From assembly GCA_045588185.1 (NCBI GenBank), contig JAZNDR010000051.1, positions 1-64,000 of the forward strand: a stretch of 64,000 bases of DNA. Reading direction: 5' to 3'. The first letter of the stretch is position 1. Each line of letters starts with the position of its first letter. This DNA comes from Scatosoma sp045588185 (GTDB taxonomy: Bacteria > Bacillota > Clostridia > Christensenellales > Borkfalkiaceae). Below, in pieces: positions 49,039 to 58,183 of the stretch. Position numbers and translations under genes: made by a program. The notes under the pieces were generated by a model. It was not told where the DNA came from. It was given only the letters and a program-made list of their open reading frames with translations, and ran no database searches.

Positions 49039-50243
49039 ATAAAATAAAAAAAATCCGTTTTGTCAAAGCGGGACTTCTAATAGTTTTTATACAATTATTC
49101 ATTACGATATTATTGCCTTTTCAGCCTTTAAATGCAATCGCTGAGGATGCTGAAAATTCGGTCCAGGCAGAAGAAAAACTAAGCGAAACTATTGCGGAAT
49201 TGATAGGCGAATTAGACTTAGAAGCTCTGCAAAAATACGTGGACGAACTCGGCGCGTTTACGCAAGAAAGCGTTGGGGAACGGCTTATTGAATATATCAA
49301 AGGACAAGACTTCGACTATCAAAGCTTTGGGAAGGAAATCGTGGGGCTGATTTTTAAAAAGGTGCGCGAAATCTTGCCTGCCTTTGCCTGTATCACGGCG
49401 GTTACGCTTTTAGCGGGGGTTATCTCTACCCTAAAAAGCGGTTCAAACGTAAAAACCTCCGCAGATATGATTTTTCTAATTACCTATGCCGGCGCGTTAA
49501 TACCATTGATCGGTGTTCTTACGGAATGTTTCTCGGAAACTTTATCAGGAGTGCACTCGATGCAAAAGCAAATGCAAATCGTTTATCCGATTATGCTTAC
49601 CTTGATGGCGGCGAGCGGGGGAACGCTATCCGTATCCGTTTGCAGACCTGCCGTTGCTTTCTTTTCCACAACGATTGTTTCCGTGATTTCGACTGTCGTT
49701 TTACCTTTAACGGTAACGATTATCGCCTTTTCTATGGCGTCAAATCTTACGAAAGAGCTAAAAATCAGCAAATTCAGTGCGTTTTTTAAAAGTATCAATA
49801 AGTGGCTGATAGGCATTTGCGTTTCCGTTTTCGGGTTGTTTTTTACCTTACAAGGCATTACGAGCACCACATACGACGGAATCGTGCGCAGAGCGGCAAA
49901 ATACGCAATCGGAAACGGAATACCTATCGTCGGCGGATTTTTGTCGGGTGGGTTCGACCTTGCGGTGGCAGGCAGTATCCTCATTAAAAATTCACTTGGC
50001 AGTATGAGTATATTTTTAATGGTTTCCGTATTGTTTGAACCGCTCGTGCTTTTGGTGGCAACGAATCTTTCTTTGCGTTTTACGGCGGCGATTACGCAAC
50101 CTTTTGGGGATAGCCGAATATCTGATTTTCTCGGCGAAACGGCGGATAATTTACATTACTGCACCGCAGGTTTGCTCTTTACGGCGTTTCTATATTTTCT
50201 GTCGATTGTCATGCTCGTATCCTTTTCGGAGGTGTTGTTTTGA
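49035..50243 (+). CDS. spoIIIAE: Stage III sporulation protein AE
   Basis: 402 residues. A signal-like N-terminal helix, an extracytoplasmic helical region (about 35-105), then about seven membrane helices. VYPIMLTLMAASGGTLSVSVCRP and KYAIGNGIPIVGGFLSGGFD are family-typical. It is the main polytopic membrane subunit of the SpoIIIA complex. It overlaps genes on both sides. Confidence 0.93.
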   Translation: MNKIKKIRFVKAGLLIVFIQLFITILLPFQPLNAIAEDAENSVQAEEKLSETIAELIGELDLEALQKYVDELGAFTQESVGERLIEYIKGQDFDYQSFGKEIVGLIFKKVREILPAFACITAVTLLAGVISTLKSGSNVKTSADMIFLITYAGALIPLIGVLTECFSETLSGVHSMQKQMQIVYPIMLTLMAASGGTLSVSVCRPAVAFFSTTIVSVISTVVLPLTVTIIAFSMASNLTKELKISKFSAFFKSINKWLIGICVSVFGLFFTLQGITSTTYDGIVRRAAKYAIGNGIPIVGGFLSGGFDLAVAGSILIKNSLGSMSIFLMVSVLFEPLVLLVATNLSLRFTAAITQPFGDSRISDFLGETADNLHYCTAGLLFTAFLYFLSIVMLVSFSEVLF

Positions 50244-50713
50244 AGTTGGACGGATATTTACTTGCAATTCTCGGTACGGTATTGTCTTCCGCAATTTTAA
50301 CGGCAATCGTGCCTGAGGGAAAAACGTCGGGTACGGTAAAAAGTATAGCAAAGCTTGTGTGTTTGCTCGTTATTATCGCCCCGATTCCGAAGTTTCTACA
50401 AATGGAAAGCTTTTTCGACGAAACAAGCGAAGAAAATACGGAAACCTTTTTTTCGCAAAGTGTCATAGAAACGGACGAACGCTTCATAAATTATTACAGT
50501 GAAATGAGAATACGCTACGCCGAGCAATCGTTAGAAACGGAAATTTTAGATAAATATGCGCTTGCCGTAGAGGTATGCTTGGAATGCGCAACGGAAGATT
50601 TAAAAATCAACAAAATTACCGTAAAAACGAATAAGGAAACGGACGAGGAGGCGAAAAGAGTTATGTGGGAATATCTAACTCAAAATTATTGCAGTGAGGT
50701 GTTAATTGAATAA
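50240..50713 (+). CDS. spoIIIAF: Stage III sporulation protein AF
   Basis: 157 residues, TTG start at 50240 with GGAGGTG upstream, overlapping the spoIIIAE stop. Two N-terminal membrane helices and a soluble ring-building-motif type domain (about 85-157, LETEILDKYALAVEVCLE and on). Confidence 0.88.
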   Translation: MKLDGYLLAILGTVLSSAILTAIVPEGKTSGTVKSIAKLVCLLVIIAPIPKFLQMESFFDETSEENTETFFSQSVIETDERFINYYSEMRIRYAEQSLETEILDKYALAVEVCLECATEDLKINKITVKTNKETDEEAKRVMWEYLTQNYCSEVLIE

Positions 50714-51097
50714 GTGAAAGATTTTAATCAAAACGAACGGGCAAATGCAAAATTTCCTTTTCATAAAAGCAAATTTAGGGATATACTTATCGTTGCAGTG
50801 TTGGCGCTCGTGTTGATATTTGCGGTATGGAAAATTTTTTATAAGGAAGAACCTGCCATGCAAACGGAAGCCACGGCAAGCGAAACGGAAAAACGGGTAA
50901 GCCGTCTGTTAGAAGATATAGAGGGCGTAGGAGAAGCAAGCGTTATGATTTGCGAAACGGAAGAAGGCGTGCAAAGCGTTGTGGTTGTTTGTGACGGTGC
51001 AAACGATTTGCAGGTGTTAATCAACGTACGGGAAGCCGTTTCCGCGGCGCTCGGTACAGACCAAAAATCAATAAAAATTTATTTAAAAAAAGAGTAA
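50714..51097 (+). CDS. spoIIIAG: Stage III sporulation protein AG
   Basis: 127 residues, GTG start directly after the spoIIIAF stop. One membrane helix (DILIVAVLALVLIFAVW) followed by a ring-building domain with RLLEDIEGVGEASVMI. In Bacillus, SpoIIIAG forms a large ring in the intermembrane space. Here it is shorter than the Bacillus protein (about 229 residues); the linker is reduced. Confidence 0.88.
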   Translation: MKDFNQNERANAKFPFHKSKFRDILIVAVLALVLIFAVWKIFYKEEPAMQTEATASETEKRVSRLLEDIEGVGEASVMICETEEGVQSVVVVCDGANDLQVLINVREAVSAALGTDQKSIKIYLKKE

Positions 51098-51120
51098 AAA
51101 AGTAAAAAGGAGATAAATTT

Positions 51121-51609
51121 ATGTCAAACAAAAAGAAGATTGTCGTTATGTCGTCGTTAGTGCTTTTGCTGGGTGCAACAGCCGTATTTAATTTCGTGCT
51201 TGCCAACACGGATACGGTTACTTCTGCCGATAGCGGCGTTACTACGGCAAACTATTTCACCACTTACCGTTCGGAAAGAACGACGACCCGCAATGAAGAG
51301 CTTGTACAGCTCGACAGCGTAATCGCGCTTTATGAAGAGGGCGACGAAAAATACGAAGCGGCAACGGAAATGAAAATGGAAATCGTTTCGGCAATGGAAC
51401 AAGAACTCGTTTTGGAAAATATGGTTAAATCGCTTGGATTTTCCGATGCCGTCGTGTCCGTTTCCGTGGATTCGGATAACGTAAACGTATTCATCAATTC
51501 GTCGGAACTTAATTACGATACGGCGCTTTCTATCTACAATATGATGAAAAATGAAACGGGAGTGGTTGCAGGAAACATTATCATTATGCCCGTTTATGCG
51601 GAAAGCTGA
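51121..51609 (+). CDS. spoIIIAH: Stage III sporulation protein AH
   Basis: 162 residues. One N-terminal membrane helix (VVMSSLVLLLGATAVFNFVLA), a coiled linker, and a C-terminal YscJ/FliF-like domain (about 95-160) that in other species binds forespore SpoIIQ. AAGGAG precedes ATG. Last gene of the operon. Confidence 0.9.
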   Translation: MSNKKKIVVMSSLVLLLGATAVFNFVLANTDTVTSADSGVTTANYFTTYRSERTTTRNEELVQLDSVIALYEEGDEKYEAATEMKMEIVSAMEQELVLENMVKSLGFSDAVVSVSVDSDNVNVFINSSELNYDTALSIYNMMKNETGVVAGNIIIMPVYAES

Positions 51610-51700
51610 AAAAAGACGGGAAAAATATCTTCAAAACAGTAGAATTATTCAAAAAGATGTGTTATAATATAATTGACAGAAAATAAGGAGCTCTTTTTGA

Positions 51701-52084
51701 ATGTTCAATATCAAATTAAATTCGAAAGACAGTCAAGACGGTAAGGTCGTATACAATGCGGGAATCGTACACAACATCGTTGCGCTTGCGATTGCCGAAG
51801 TGGAGGGCGCAACGCCCGTACAAGGAAAGAAGAACGGAATTTCTCTTTACCTTGAAAAAGACGGTATTTATGCCGACGTTTCCGTCGTTGTGAAATACGG
51901 TTACAACGTACCCGAGCTTGCGTATAGAATTCAGCAATCGGTAAAACAGAGCGTTGAAAATATGACCAAGTATAAAGTCGCGGAAGTAGACGTGCATATC
52001 CAAGACGTCGTATTCGACGACACGCCTAATCCCGAAAAGGAAGAAGAGGAAGAAACGGCGGCGGATACGCAATCGCAAAACTAA
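51701..52084 (+). CDS. Asp23/Gls24 family envelope protein
   Basis: 127 residues. The core (about 15-105) has VVYNAGIVHNIVALAIAEVEGA, YADVSVVVKYGYNVPELAYRIQQSVKQSVENMT and VDVHIQDVVF, typical of the Asp23 fold. The acidic tail is low-complexity. The family is linked to cell-envelope homeostasis. TATAAT (51664-51669) upstream and AAGGAG before ATG. It lies between spoIIIAH and nusB, as in many Clostridia. Confidence 0.92.
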   Translation: MFNIKLNSKDSQDGKVVYNAGIVHNIVALAIAEVEGATPVQGKKNGISLYLEKDGIYADVSVVVKYGYNVPELAYRIQQSVKQSVENMTKYKVAEVDVHIQDVVFDDTPNPEKEEEEETAADTQSQN

Positions 52085-52159
52085 ATAAAAACGGATTCCC
52101 TTCCTTTTATAGCGAAGGGATTTCGTCGTATTAAAACCAAAGAGTGAACGGAGAACATT

Positions 52160-52555
52160 ATGAGAAATGCGGCGCGCGAAGCGGCTTTGAATATTATTTT
52201 TGCACAACAATTCAACACCGATTGTATGGATACCCTTAAAAGGAAGATTTTTCGGCAATTTAAGCTGGAAAAGGACGACGATATTTTGTTTGCAACCGAT
52301 TTGATTGCAACGGTAGAAGAACATCGCGAAGAACTGATTAAGGGCATTGAAGACGCCTGCCATCATTATAAGGAAAACCGTATGAATCCGACAGATAAAA
52401 GTATTTTGTTGATCGCAATGGCAGAAATCAATTACTTCGACGATATTCCGCCTATCGTTTCCGTGTCGGAAGCGACGGGACTTGCAAGGAAGTATTCCAC
52501 GGAAAAAAGCGCCGACTTCGTAAACGGCGTTTTGTCTGGCGTTATCAACAAATAA
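52160..52555 (+). CDS. nusB: Transcription antitermination factor NusB
   Basis: 131 residues, all-helical. N-terminal RNAAREAALNIIFAQQF and C-terminal ISVSEATGLARKYSTEK-type region (here VSVSEATGLARKYSTEKSADFVNGVL) are diagnostic. It binds boxA with S10 in rRNA antitermination. A weak hairpin (TCCCTTC / GAAGGGA) lies between asp23 and this gene. Confidence 0.93.
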   Translation: MRNAAREAALNIIFAQQFNTDCMDTLKRKIFRQFKLEKDDDILFATDLIATVEEHREELIKGIEDACHHYKENRMNPTDKSILLIAMAEINYFDDIPPIVSVSEATGLARKYSTEKSADFVNGVLSGVINK

Positions 52556-52568
52556 CTTGGAGTTACGA

Positions 52569-53399
52569 ATGAAAATTATAGACGGAAAATCGTACGCGGC
52601 AGAGCTTCGCGCACAGCTGAAAACAAAAATTGAAAAAGCGGATCGTGTTCCCGGCTTGGCAGTCGTAATCGTGGGCAGCGATCCCGCCTCGCAAATATAC
52701 GTTCGCAATAAAATCAGAGCGTGCGGAGAGGTAGGTATTAAATCGTATTCTTACGAACTGCCTGAAAACGCCACGCAAGAACAGGTGGAATTGTTGCTGG
52801 ACGAGTTGGCGGGGGACGCTCGTATCAACGGTATCTTATTGCAATTACCGCTTCCCAAGCATTTAAACGCGGAAAGTGCAATGTCGCATATTCCCTTTGA
52901 AAAAGACGTAGACGGCTTTTCCCCGCAAAACCTCGGCTTACTAATGTTGCATAAAGAACGCGTTGTTGCCTGTACGCCGCTTGGTATTATGAAGCTTCTC
53001 GAACACGAACAAGTGAATCTTACGGGAAAACACGCAGTAGTGCTTGGCAGAAGCGATACGGTTGGTAAGCCTATGGCGACCTTATTATTGAACGCAAACG
53101 CGACGGTAACGGTCTGCCATAGTAAAACGACAAAATTGAAAGAAATTTGTAAAACTGCGGATTTGATTGTTTCCGCCGTTGGAAAGGCAAATTTCGTAAC
53201 GGAAGATATGGTAAAGGACGGCGCAATCGTGATTGACGTAGGTATGAACCGCGACGAGAACGGCAAGCTTTGCGGCGACGTCGATTTTGAAAAGGTAAAA
53301 GAAAAAGCGTCTTTGATTACACCCGTTCCTGGGGGAGTGGGGCCGATGACGATCACGATGCTTATGTATAACACTTGTCTTGCAACATTTAAGGAGTAA
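52569..53399 (+). CDS. folD: Methylenetetrahydrofolate dehydrogenase/cyclohydrolase FolD
   Basis: 276 residues from ATG 52569 (GGAG upstream; an in-frame TTG at 52557 is too close to the site). Catalytic Tyr/Lys region SQIYVRNKIRACGEVGI, LLQLPLPKH, DVDGFSPQNLG, then nucleotide-binding VLGRSDTVGKPMATLL and TPVPGGVGPMTITML. It interconverts methylene-, methenyl- and formyl-THF. xseA and xseB, frequent neighbours, are absent. Confidence 0.95.
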   Translation: MKIIDGKSYAAELRAQLKTKIEKADRVPGLAVVIVGSDPASQIYVRNKIRACGEVGIKSYSYELPENATQEQVELLLDELAGDARINGILLQLPLPKHLNAESAMSHIPFEKDVDGFSPQNLGLLMLHKERVVACTPLGIMKLLEHEQVNLTGKHAVVLGRSDTVGKPMATLLLNANATVTVCHSKTTKLKEICKTADLIVSAVGKANFVTEDMVKDGAIVIDVGMNRDENGKLCGDVDFEKVKEKASLITPVPGGVGPMTITMLMYNTCLATFKE

Positions 53400-53406
53400 A
53401 CAGCAG

Positions 53407-54288
53407 TTGAACGATTTTAATGCTCTTTATGAAAATTACGTAACGGAATTTAACGCTTATGCGCAAAGCTATACGCAAGCGTTAAAAACGAAACCCTTGG
53501 TATTAGCCGAAAGTATGGCGTATAGTCTGCTCAACGGCGGTAAACGGGTACGCCCCGTTTTAATGCTGGCAACAGCCGATGCGCTTGGCGTGGAAAAGGA
53601 AACGGTTTTGCCGTTTGCGCTTGCGCTTGAAATGATCCATACCTATTCCTTGATTCACGACGACCTGCCCGCTATGGACAACGACGATTTTCGCCGCGGT
53701 AAGCCGTCCTGCCATAAAGCGTACGGAGAAGCGAACGCAATACTTGCAGGCGACGGGCTTTTAAACGAGGCGTATGCGCTCTGTTTTAACGAATGTATGA
53801 AAGGGGAGAAGTATGCCTTGGCGTCCCACTTTTTAAACGAATGTGCGGGCATATACGGTATGATTGCAGGACAATCGGCTGACCTTTGGTTTTCGCAAAA
53901 AAACGAAGAGGTATCCGAAGAAGATCTTGCGTATATTTACGAGCATAAAACGGGTAAATTATTACTTGCGCCCGTAGCGATCGTCAGTATTCTTGCCGAT
54001 AATAAATCCTATCTTGCTTTGGAAAGATTTGGAAAACTCTTAGGACGGCTTTTTCAAATGACGGACGATATTCTCGACGTAGAGGGGAATTTTGAAACGC
54101 TTGGAAAAACGATTGGAAAAGACGAAACGGAAAACAAATTGACCTGTGTTCGTTTGTACGGTTTAGAAGGGGCAAAGATTCGTGCGGACATGTGCGCGAA
54201 GGATTGCCACGCTATGCTGGAAGGCGTGGACGGCGATACGGCGTTTTTACACGAGTTGGTAGATTACGTACTCAATCGCCGCCATTAA
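53407..54288 (+). CDS. ispA: Polyprenyl (farnesyl/geranyl) diphosphate synthase
   Basis: 293 residues from TTG 53407, chosen because AAGGAG lies 10 bases upstream; it follows the folD stop. First Asp-rich motif HDDLPAMDNDDFRRGKPS, second DDILDVEG, with GGKRVRPVL and KTGKLLLAPV. It condenses IPP with allylic diphosphates, most likely to farnesyl diphosphate. It precedes dxs, forming an isoprenoid unit. Confidence 0.93.
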   Translation: MNDFNALYENYVTEFNAYAQSYTQALKTKPLVLAESMAYSLLNGGKRVRPVLMLATADALGVEKETVLPFALALEMIHTYSLIHDDLPAMDNDDFRRGKPSCHKAYGEANAILAGDGLLNEAYALCFNECMKGEKYALASHFLNECAGIYGMIAGQSADLWFSQKNEEVSEEDLAYIYEHKTGKLLLAPVAIVSILADNKSYLALERFGKLLGRLFQMTDDILDVEGNFETLGKTIGKDETENKLTCVRLYGLEGAKIRADMCAKDCHAMLEGVDGDTAFLHELVDYVLNRRH

Positions 54289-54312
54289 AAGCTACGCGGA
54301 GGAAACGAAAAA

Positions 54313-56046
54313 ATGTTGGCAAATTTATCACCTGAACAGGTAAAAGATTGCTCGCGGAATGATTTAAACGTTCTTTGCGATGAATTGCGCAGAGTGATAT
54401 ACGAAACGGTTATGCAATGCGGCGGACATCTTGCCTCTAATTTGGGGGCTGTGGAGTCCACAGTCGCACTCTTTTACGTTTTCGATTTTCCTAACGATAA
54501 AATCGTGTTTGACGTAGGGCATCAATGCTATGCGTACAAGCTTCTCAGCGGTAGGTTGGACAAGTTCTCAACGCTTCGGCAATCGGGCGGAATTTCAGGC
54601 TTTCCCAAGCGAAATGAAAGCGTTTACGATTGTTATGATACAGGGCATGCGGGTACTTCCGTTTCCGCGGCGATAGGTCTTGCAAAAGCCCGTGATTTAT
54701 TAAAAGAACAAAATGCAGTCATTGCATATATCGGCGACGGCTCGTTTAATAACGGACTTGTTTACGAAGCGCTTAACAGCTTAAAAATTCTCAATACGAA
54801 AATATTGATTGTGCTTAACGATAACGGAATGTCAATATCGCCGACGGTAGGCGGTATGCACGACATTTTATCAAACGCAAAGAACGGCGAAAGAGCGGAG
54901 CATATCCGTCTTTTAGAAAGCTTTGGGCTTAAATATTTGGGCGTAAAAGACGGCAACGACGTAGACGAAATGGTGGACGCATTAACGGAAGCCAAAGAAT
55001 CGTTGAAAACGCAGTCCGTTTTACTTCATATTGTTACGAAAAAAGGAAAGGGATACGAATTCAGCGAAGATCACCCGACGAATACGCACGGCGTACCGCC
55101 CATAGGTTCGCCCAAGGAAAAGGAATATTCGCAGGTTTTAGGCGAAACGCTGTGCGCGCTTGCTCAAAAGGATAAAAAGATCACCGTTGTTTCGGCTGCA
55201 ATGAAAGAAGCACTTGGATTAGAACAGTTTTTCGTTTCCTATCCTGAACGCGCTTTTGACGTAGGTATATGTGAAGAAAACGCGTCCGTATTGTGTTCCG
55301 CAATGGCGGCGGGTGGGTTAAAGCCGTATTACGCTATTTATTCCACTTTTTTACAAAGAGCTTTCGACGAGATTATTCACGACGTTTGCGCACAGGATAT
55401 GCCCGTTACGTTCTGCATAGACCGCGCGGGGATTTCAGGGGCAGACGGCGAAACGCATCAAGGCGTATTTGACCTTTCCTATTTGTCTTTGATACCCAAT
55501 TTAACGATTGCCGCCCCCAAAGACACGGAAGAATTAAAAGCGATGCTGGAATTTAGCGCAACCTATCCCCATCCATTGGCAATTCGCTATCCGCGCTCGG
55601 GTAAAGTTGTATTCTCAGTAGAACCTCAGCCTTTACAGGTTGGCAAATGGGAATATTTATACAAAGCAAATCCCGAAAATCAAGCCAAAGCCACACTGAT
55701 TGCGGCGGGAGAAAGAAGCTTGATTATTGCTATGAAAGTTGCGCAAAACCTCCAAAAACAAGGCAAATCGGCGGACGTTGTCAATGCTCGGTTTGTAAAA
55801 CCGTTAGACATAGAATTTTTGAGTGCGTTGGCGAGCGAGCACGTTGTTACTTTGGAGGATAACGTCTACCTCGGCGGATTAGGTTCTATGATTTGCGGAG
55901 AAATGAACCGTTTGAATAAAACTTGCAAGGTGAAGAGCTTTGCTTATCGAGATGAGTTTATTCCGCAAGGCAAGGTCGGACAATTGCAAAGCGAATACGG
56001 CGTAAATTGCATGGATATAGAGAAATATCTTTCCGAAGTGTTATAA
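54313..56046 (+). CDS. dxs: 1-Deoxy-D-xylulose-5-phosphate synthase
   Basis: 577 residues, slightly shorter than most. Thiamine diphosphate site GDGSFNNG in the N-terminal domain, HGVPPIG, the pyrimidine domain with DVGICEENASVLCSAMAAGGLKPY, and DRAGISGADGETHQG. A C-terminal transketolase domain follows. It makes DXP from pyruvate and glyceraldehyde 3-phosphate, first step of the MEP pathway that IspH in this window completes. The next gene starts 2 bases later. Confidence 0.95.
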   Translation: MLANLSPEQVKDCSRNDLNVLCDELRRVIYETVMQCGGHLASNLGAVESTVALFYVFDFPNDKIVFDVGHQCYAYKLLSGRLDKFSTLRQSGGISGFPKRNESVYDCYDTGHAGTSVSAAIGLAKARDLLKEQNAVIAYIGDGSFNNGLVYEALNSLKILNTKILIVLNDNGMSISPTVGGMHDILSNAKNGERAEHIRLLESFGLKYLGVKDGNDVDEMVDALTEAKESLKTQSVLLHIVTKKGKGYEFSEDHPTNTHGVPPIGSPKEKEYSQVLGETLCALAQKDKKITVVSAAMKEALGLEQFFVSYPERAFDVGICEENASVLCSAMAAGGLKPYYAIYSTFLQRAFDEIIHDVCAQDMPVTFCIDRAGISGADGETHQGVFDLSYLSLIPNLTIAAPKDTEELKAMLEFSATYPHPLAIRYPRSGKVVFSVEPQPLQVGKWEYLYKANPENQAKATLIAAGERSLIIAMKVAQNLQKQGKSADVVNARFVKPLDIEFLSALASEHVVTLEDNVYLGGLGSMICGEMNRLNKTCKVKSFAYRDEFIPQGKVGQLQSEYGVNCMDIEKYLSEVL

Positions 56047-56047
56047 T

Positions 56048-56836
56048 ATGCGAGCGGATAAATATTTTGCAGAAAAATTCGGTTCGCGCACGAAAGCAGC
56101 GGAAGCAATTGAAAAAGGTTGGGTGCTTGTCAACGGAAAAGCAATAAAACCGAAAGACGAAATCAAAGAAACGGACGAAATCGTTTTTATACAAGCGGAA
56201 GAGAGCTTCGTATCCAACGGCGGATATAAGCTTTCGAAAGCGGTAAAAGAATTTTCTTTTAATTGCAAAGATAAAATTTTTGTGGATATCGGCGCGAGTA
56301 CCGGCGGTTTTACCGATTGTCTGTTGCAGTGCGGTGCAAAAAAAGTATATGCTGTTGACGTTGGAGAAAGCTTATTACATGAAACGCTTGTAGGGGATAG
56401 TCGTATCGTTACTATGGAGCATACCAACGCGAGATACCTTATCCGCAGCGATTTTTCCGATAATATTGACGGGGTAGTTACGGACGTTAGCTTTATTTCG
56501 TTGCGGTTGATATTTCCTGTTATTAAAGAAATTTTATCAGACGAGGGCGATGCGTTCGTTTTAATTAAACCGCAATTTGAGTGTGAAAACAAAAATATTG
56601 GAAAAAGCGGTATCGTGCACCCGTCCGCGCACGCAAAAATTGTAGAAAAAGTATTGTCCTATGCTACTGAAAACGGTTTATATCCGTTCGGCATCGTAAA
56701 CGCGCCCATTCGAAAAGGGAAAAATATAGAATATATTTTACACGTAAAACCAACTTACCTTAGTGCTAAATCGCCCAAAGGCATGGTACGGGAAGTGGAA
56801 GCGTTTATAAAAAATCATACAACCACCAAAGAATAA
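56048..56836 (+). CDS. tlyA: TlyA-family rRNA 2'-O-methyltransferase
   Basis: 262 residues. N-terminal S4 RNA-binding domain (about 1-60, MRADKYFAEKFGSRTKAAEAI) and an FtsJ-like SAM methyltransferase domain with DIGASTGGFTDCLLQ, AVDVG, TDVSFISLRLIFP and LIKPQFE. Family members methylate 16S and 23S rRNA, and some are hemolysin-annotated. dxs-tlyA-nadK-argR-recN order is standard in Firmicutes. Confidence 0.93.
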   Translation: MRADKYFAEKFGSRTKAAEAIEKGWVLVNGKAIKPKDEIKETDEIVFIQAEESFVSNGGYKLSKAVKEFSFNCKDKIFVDIGASTGGFTDCLLQCGAKKVYAVDVGESLLHETLVGDSRIVTMEHTNARYLIRSDFSDNIDGVVTDVSFISLRLIFPVIKEILSDEGDAFVLIKPQFECENKNIGKSGIVHPSAHAKIVEKVLSYATENGLYPFGIVNAPIRKGKNIEYILHVKPTYLSAKSPKGMVREVEAFIKNHTTTKE

Positions 56837-56857
56837 ATACGAAAGACGGAGAATGCG

Positions 56858-57664
56858 ATGAAAATCGGAGTTCTGGGCAATAAAGCCAAAGTAAAAAGCG
56901 AAAGCGTAATTGAAGAAATTATCGAATTATTGAAAAATGAGGGGTATGAAACCAAGCGTTTTTCTTCGCCTTTGGAAGTAGAGGGTGTAGACGTCGTCAT
57001 CGTTCTTGGCGGCGACGGCGCGATTCTACACTCCGCAGTCATAGCCGCGCGCAATAATATAAAGATAATCGGTATCAACTACGGGAATCTCGGCTTTTTA
57101 ACCGAATACGAAAAAGACGAACGGGACAGAATAACGGAGCTTTTGTCGCTTTTAAAGCAGGAAAAATGCCGTATATTAAAGCGTAGCCTGTTACAGCTGG
57201 AAGTTGCCGGAAAAACCTTTTTTGCGCTTAACGAAATAGCGTTACAGCGTGATTACGGGCTGTCTGCGACGAAAAACACACAAATACTTCGCTTGGACGT
57301 ACAAACGCACGAGGGGAAAGATGTTATCGCGGGCGACGGCTTACTGATTTGTACGCCAACGGGTTCAACAGCGTATTCGCTTTCCGCGGGCGGTGCTATC
57401 TTGACGCCCGAAGTTCCTGTATTTATGATGACGCCCATTTGCGCGTTTTCCATGCGTACCCGTCCAACGGTATTTTCCGACCAAGAAGAATTTGTCATCA
57501 AAATCAAACGCGGGAAAGCGATTTTGCTCGCTGACGGACTTGCGGTGGCAGGTTTACCGGAGAATGCGGAAATCCGCGTTAAAAAAGCACCGTTTACGGC
57601 AGATTTCCCCGTACGGGAAAATTCCGACTTTTTCAGCAAAGTCAGAAATAAATTAAACGAGTAA
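56858..57664 (+). CDS. nadK: NAD kinase
   Basis: 268 residues. The GGDGAIL motif, INYGNLGFLTEYE, and a C-terminal beta domain with GDGLLICTPTGSTAYSLSAGG. It phosphorylates NAD to NADP. The gene is preceded by a purine-rich stretch and follows tlyA by 21 bases. Confidence 0.94.
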   Translation: MKIGVLGNKAKVKSESVIEEIIELLKNEGYETKRFSSPLEVEGVDVVIVLGGDGAILHSAVIAARNNIKIIGINYGNLGFLTEYEKDERDRITELLSLLKQEKCRILKRSLLQLEVAGKTFFALNEIALQRDYGLSATKNTQILRLDVQTHEGKDVIAGDGLLICTPTGSTAYSLSAGGAILTPEVPVFMMTPICAFSMRTRPTVFSDQEEFVIKIKRGKAILLADGLAVAGLPENAEIRVKKAPFTADFPVRENSDFFSKVRNKLNE

Positions 57665-57704
57665 GTTAGGCAGTAAAAATAAATAAAGGGAAAGGTAAGG
57701 GAAA

Positions 57705-58157
57705 ATGTTACGAACAGCAAGACACGCGAAAATTTTGGAGTTGATTTCGCGGAAAGAAATTGAAACCCAAGAGGAACTTTGCGCTGAACTGAACGCACTC
57801 AATCTTGTGGTAACGCAAGCAACGATATCGCGCGATATACGCGATTTGCATCTTTTCAAAGTGGCGGGTATCGAGAAAAAGTACCGTTATGCGTACATAA
57901 ACGACGGCGAGAGTGAGGTTTCTCCCAAAATGAAGAGCCTCTTCCGCGATTGTGTTGTTGCGGTAAAATCAGCGAAAAATCTCGTTGTCGTTAAAACATT
58001 AACTGGCAACGGGGCAAATGCAGGCGCTGTCGTAGATAAGCTTAATTACGAAGGGATTGTCGGTTCGGTTGCGGGCGACGATACGCTTTTAATCGTTTGC
58101 GATACGGACGAACGCGCCGAGGCGGTCGTTGCAAAGATAAACGATTTTATGAAATAA
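57705..58157 (+). CDS. argR: Arginine repressor ArgR
   Basis: 150 residues. Winged helix-turn-helix with VTQATISRDIRDLHL, then the hexamerisation/arginine-binding domain with GNGANAGAVVDKLNYEGIVGSVAGDDTLLI. In this chromosomal position it is a regular member of the tlyA-nadK-argR-recN run; it controls arginine genes elsewhere. Confidence 0.93.
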   Translation: MLRTARHAKILELISRKEIETQEELCAELNALNLVVTQATISRDIRDLHLFKVAGIEKKYRYAYINDGESEVSPKMKSLFRDCVVAVKSAKNLVVVKTLTGNGANAGAVVDKLNYEGIVGSVAGDDTLLIVCDTDERAEAVVAKINDFMK

Positions 58158-58183
58158 GGATTTTACTTTGAGGGCGTACGGAT

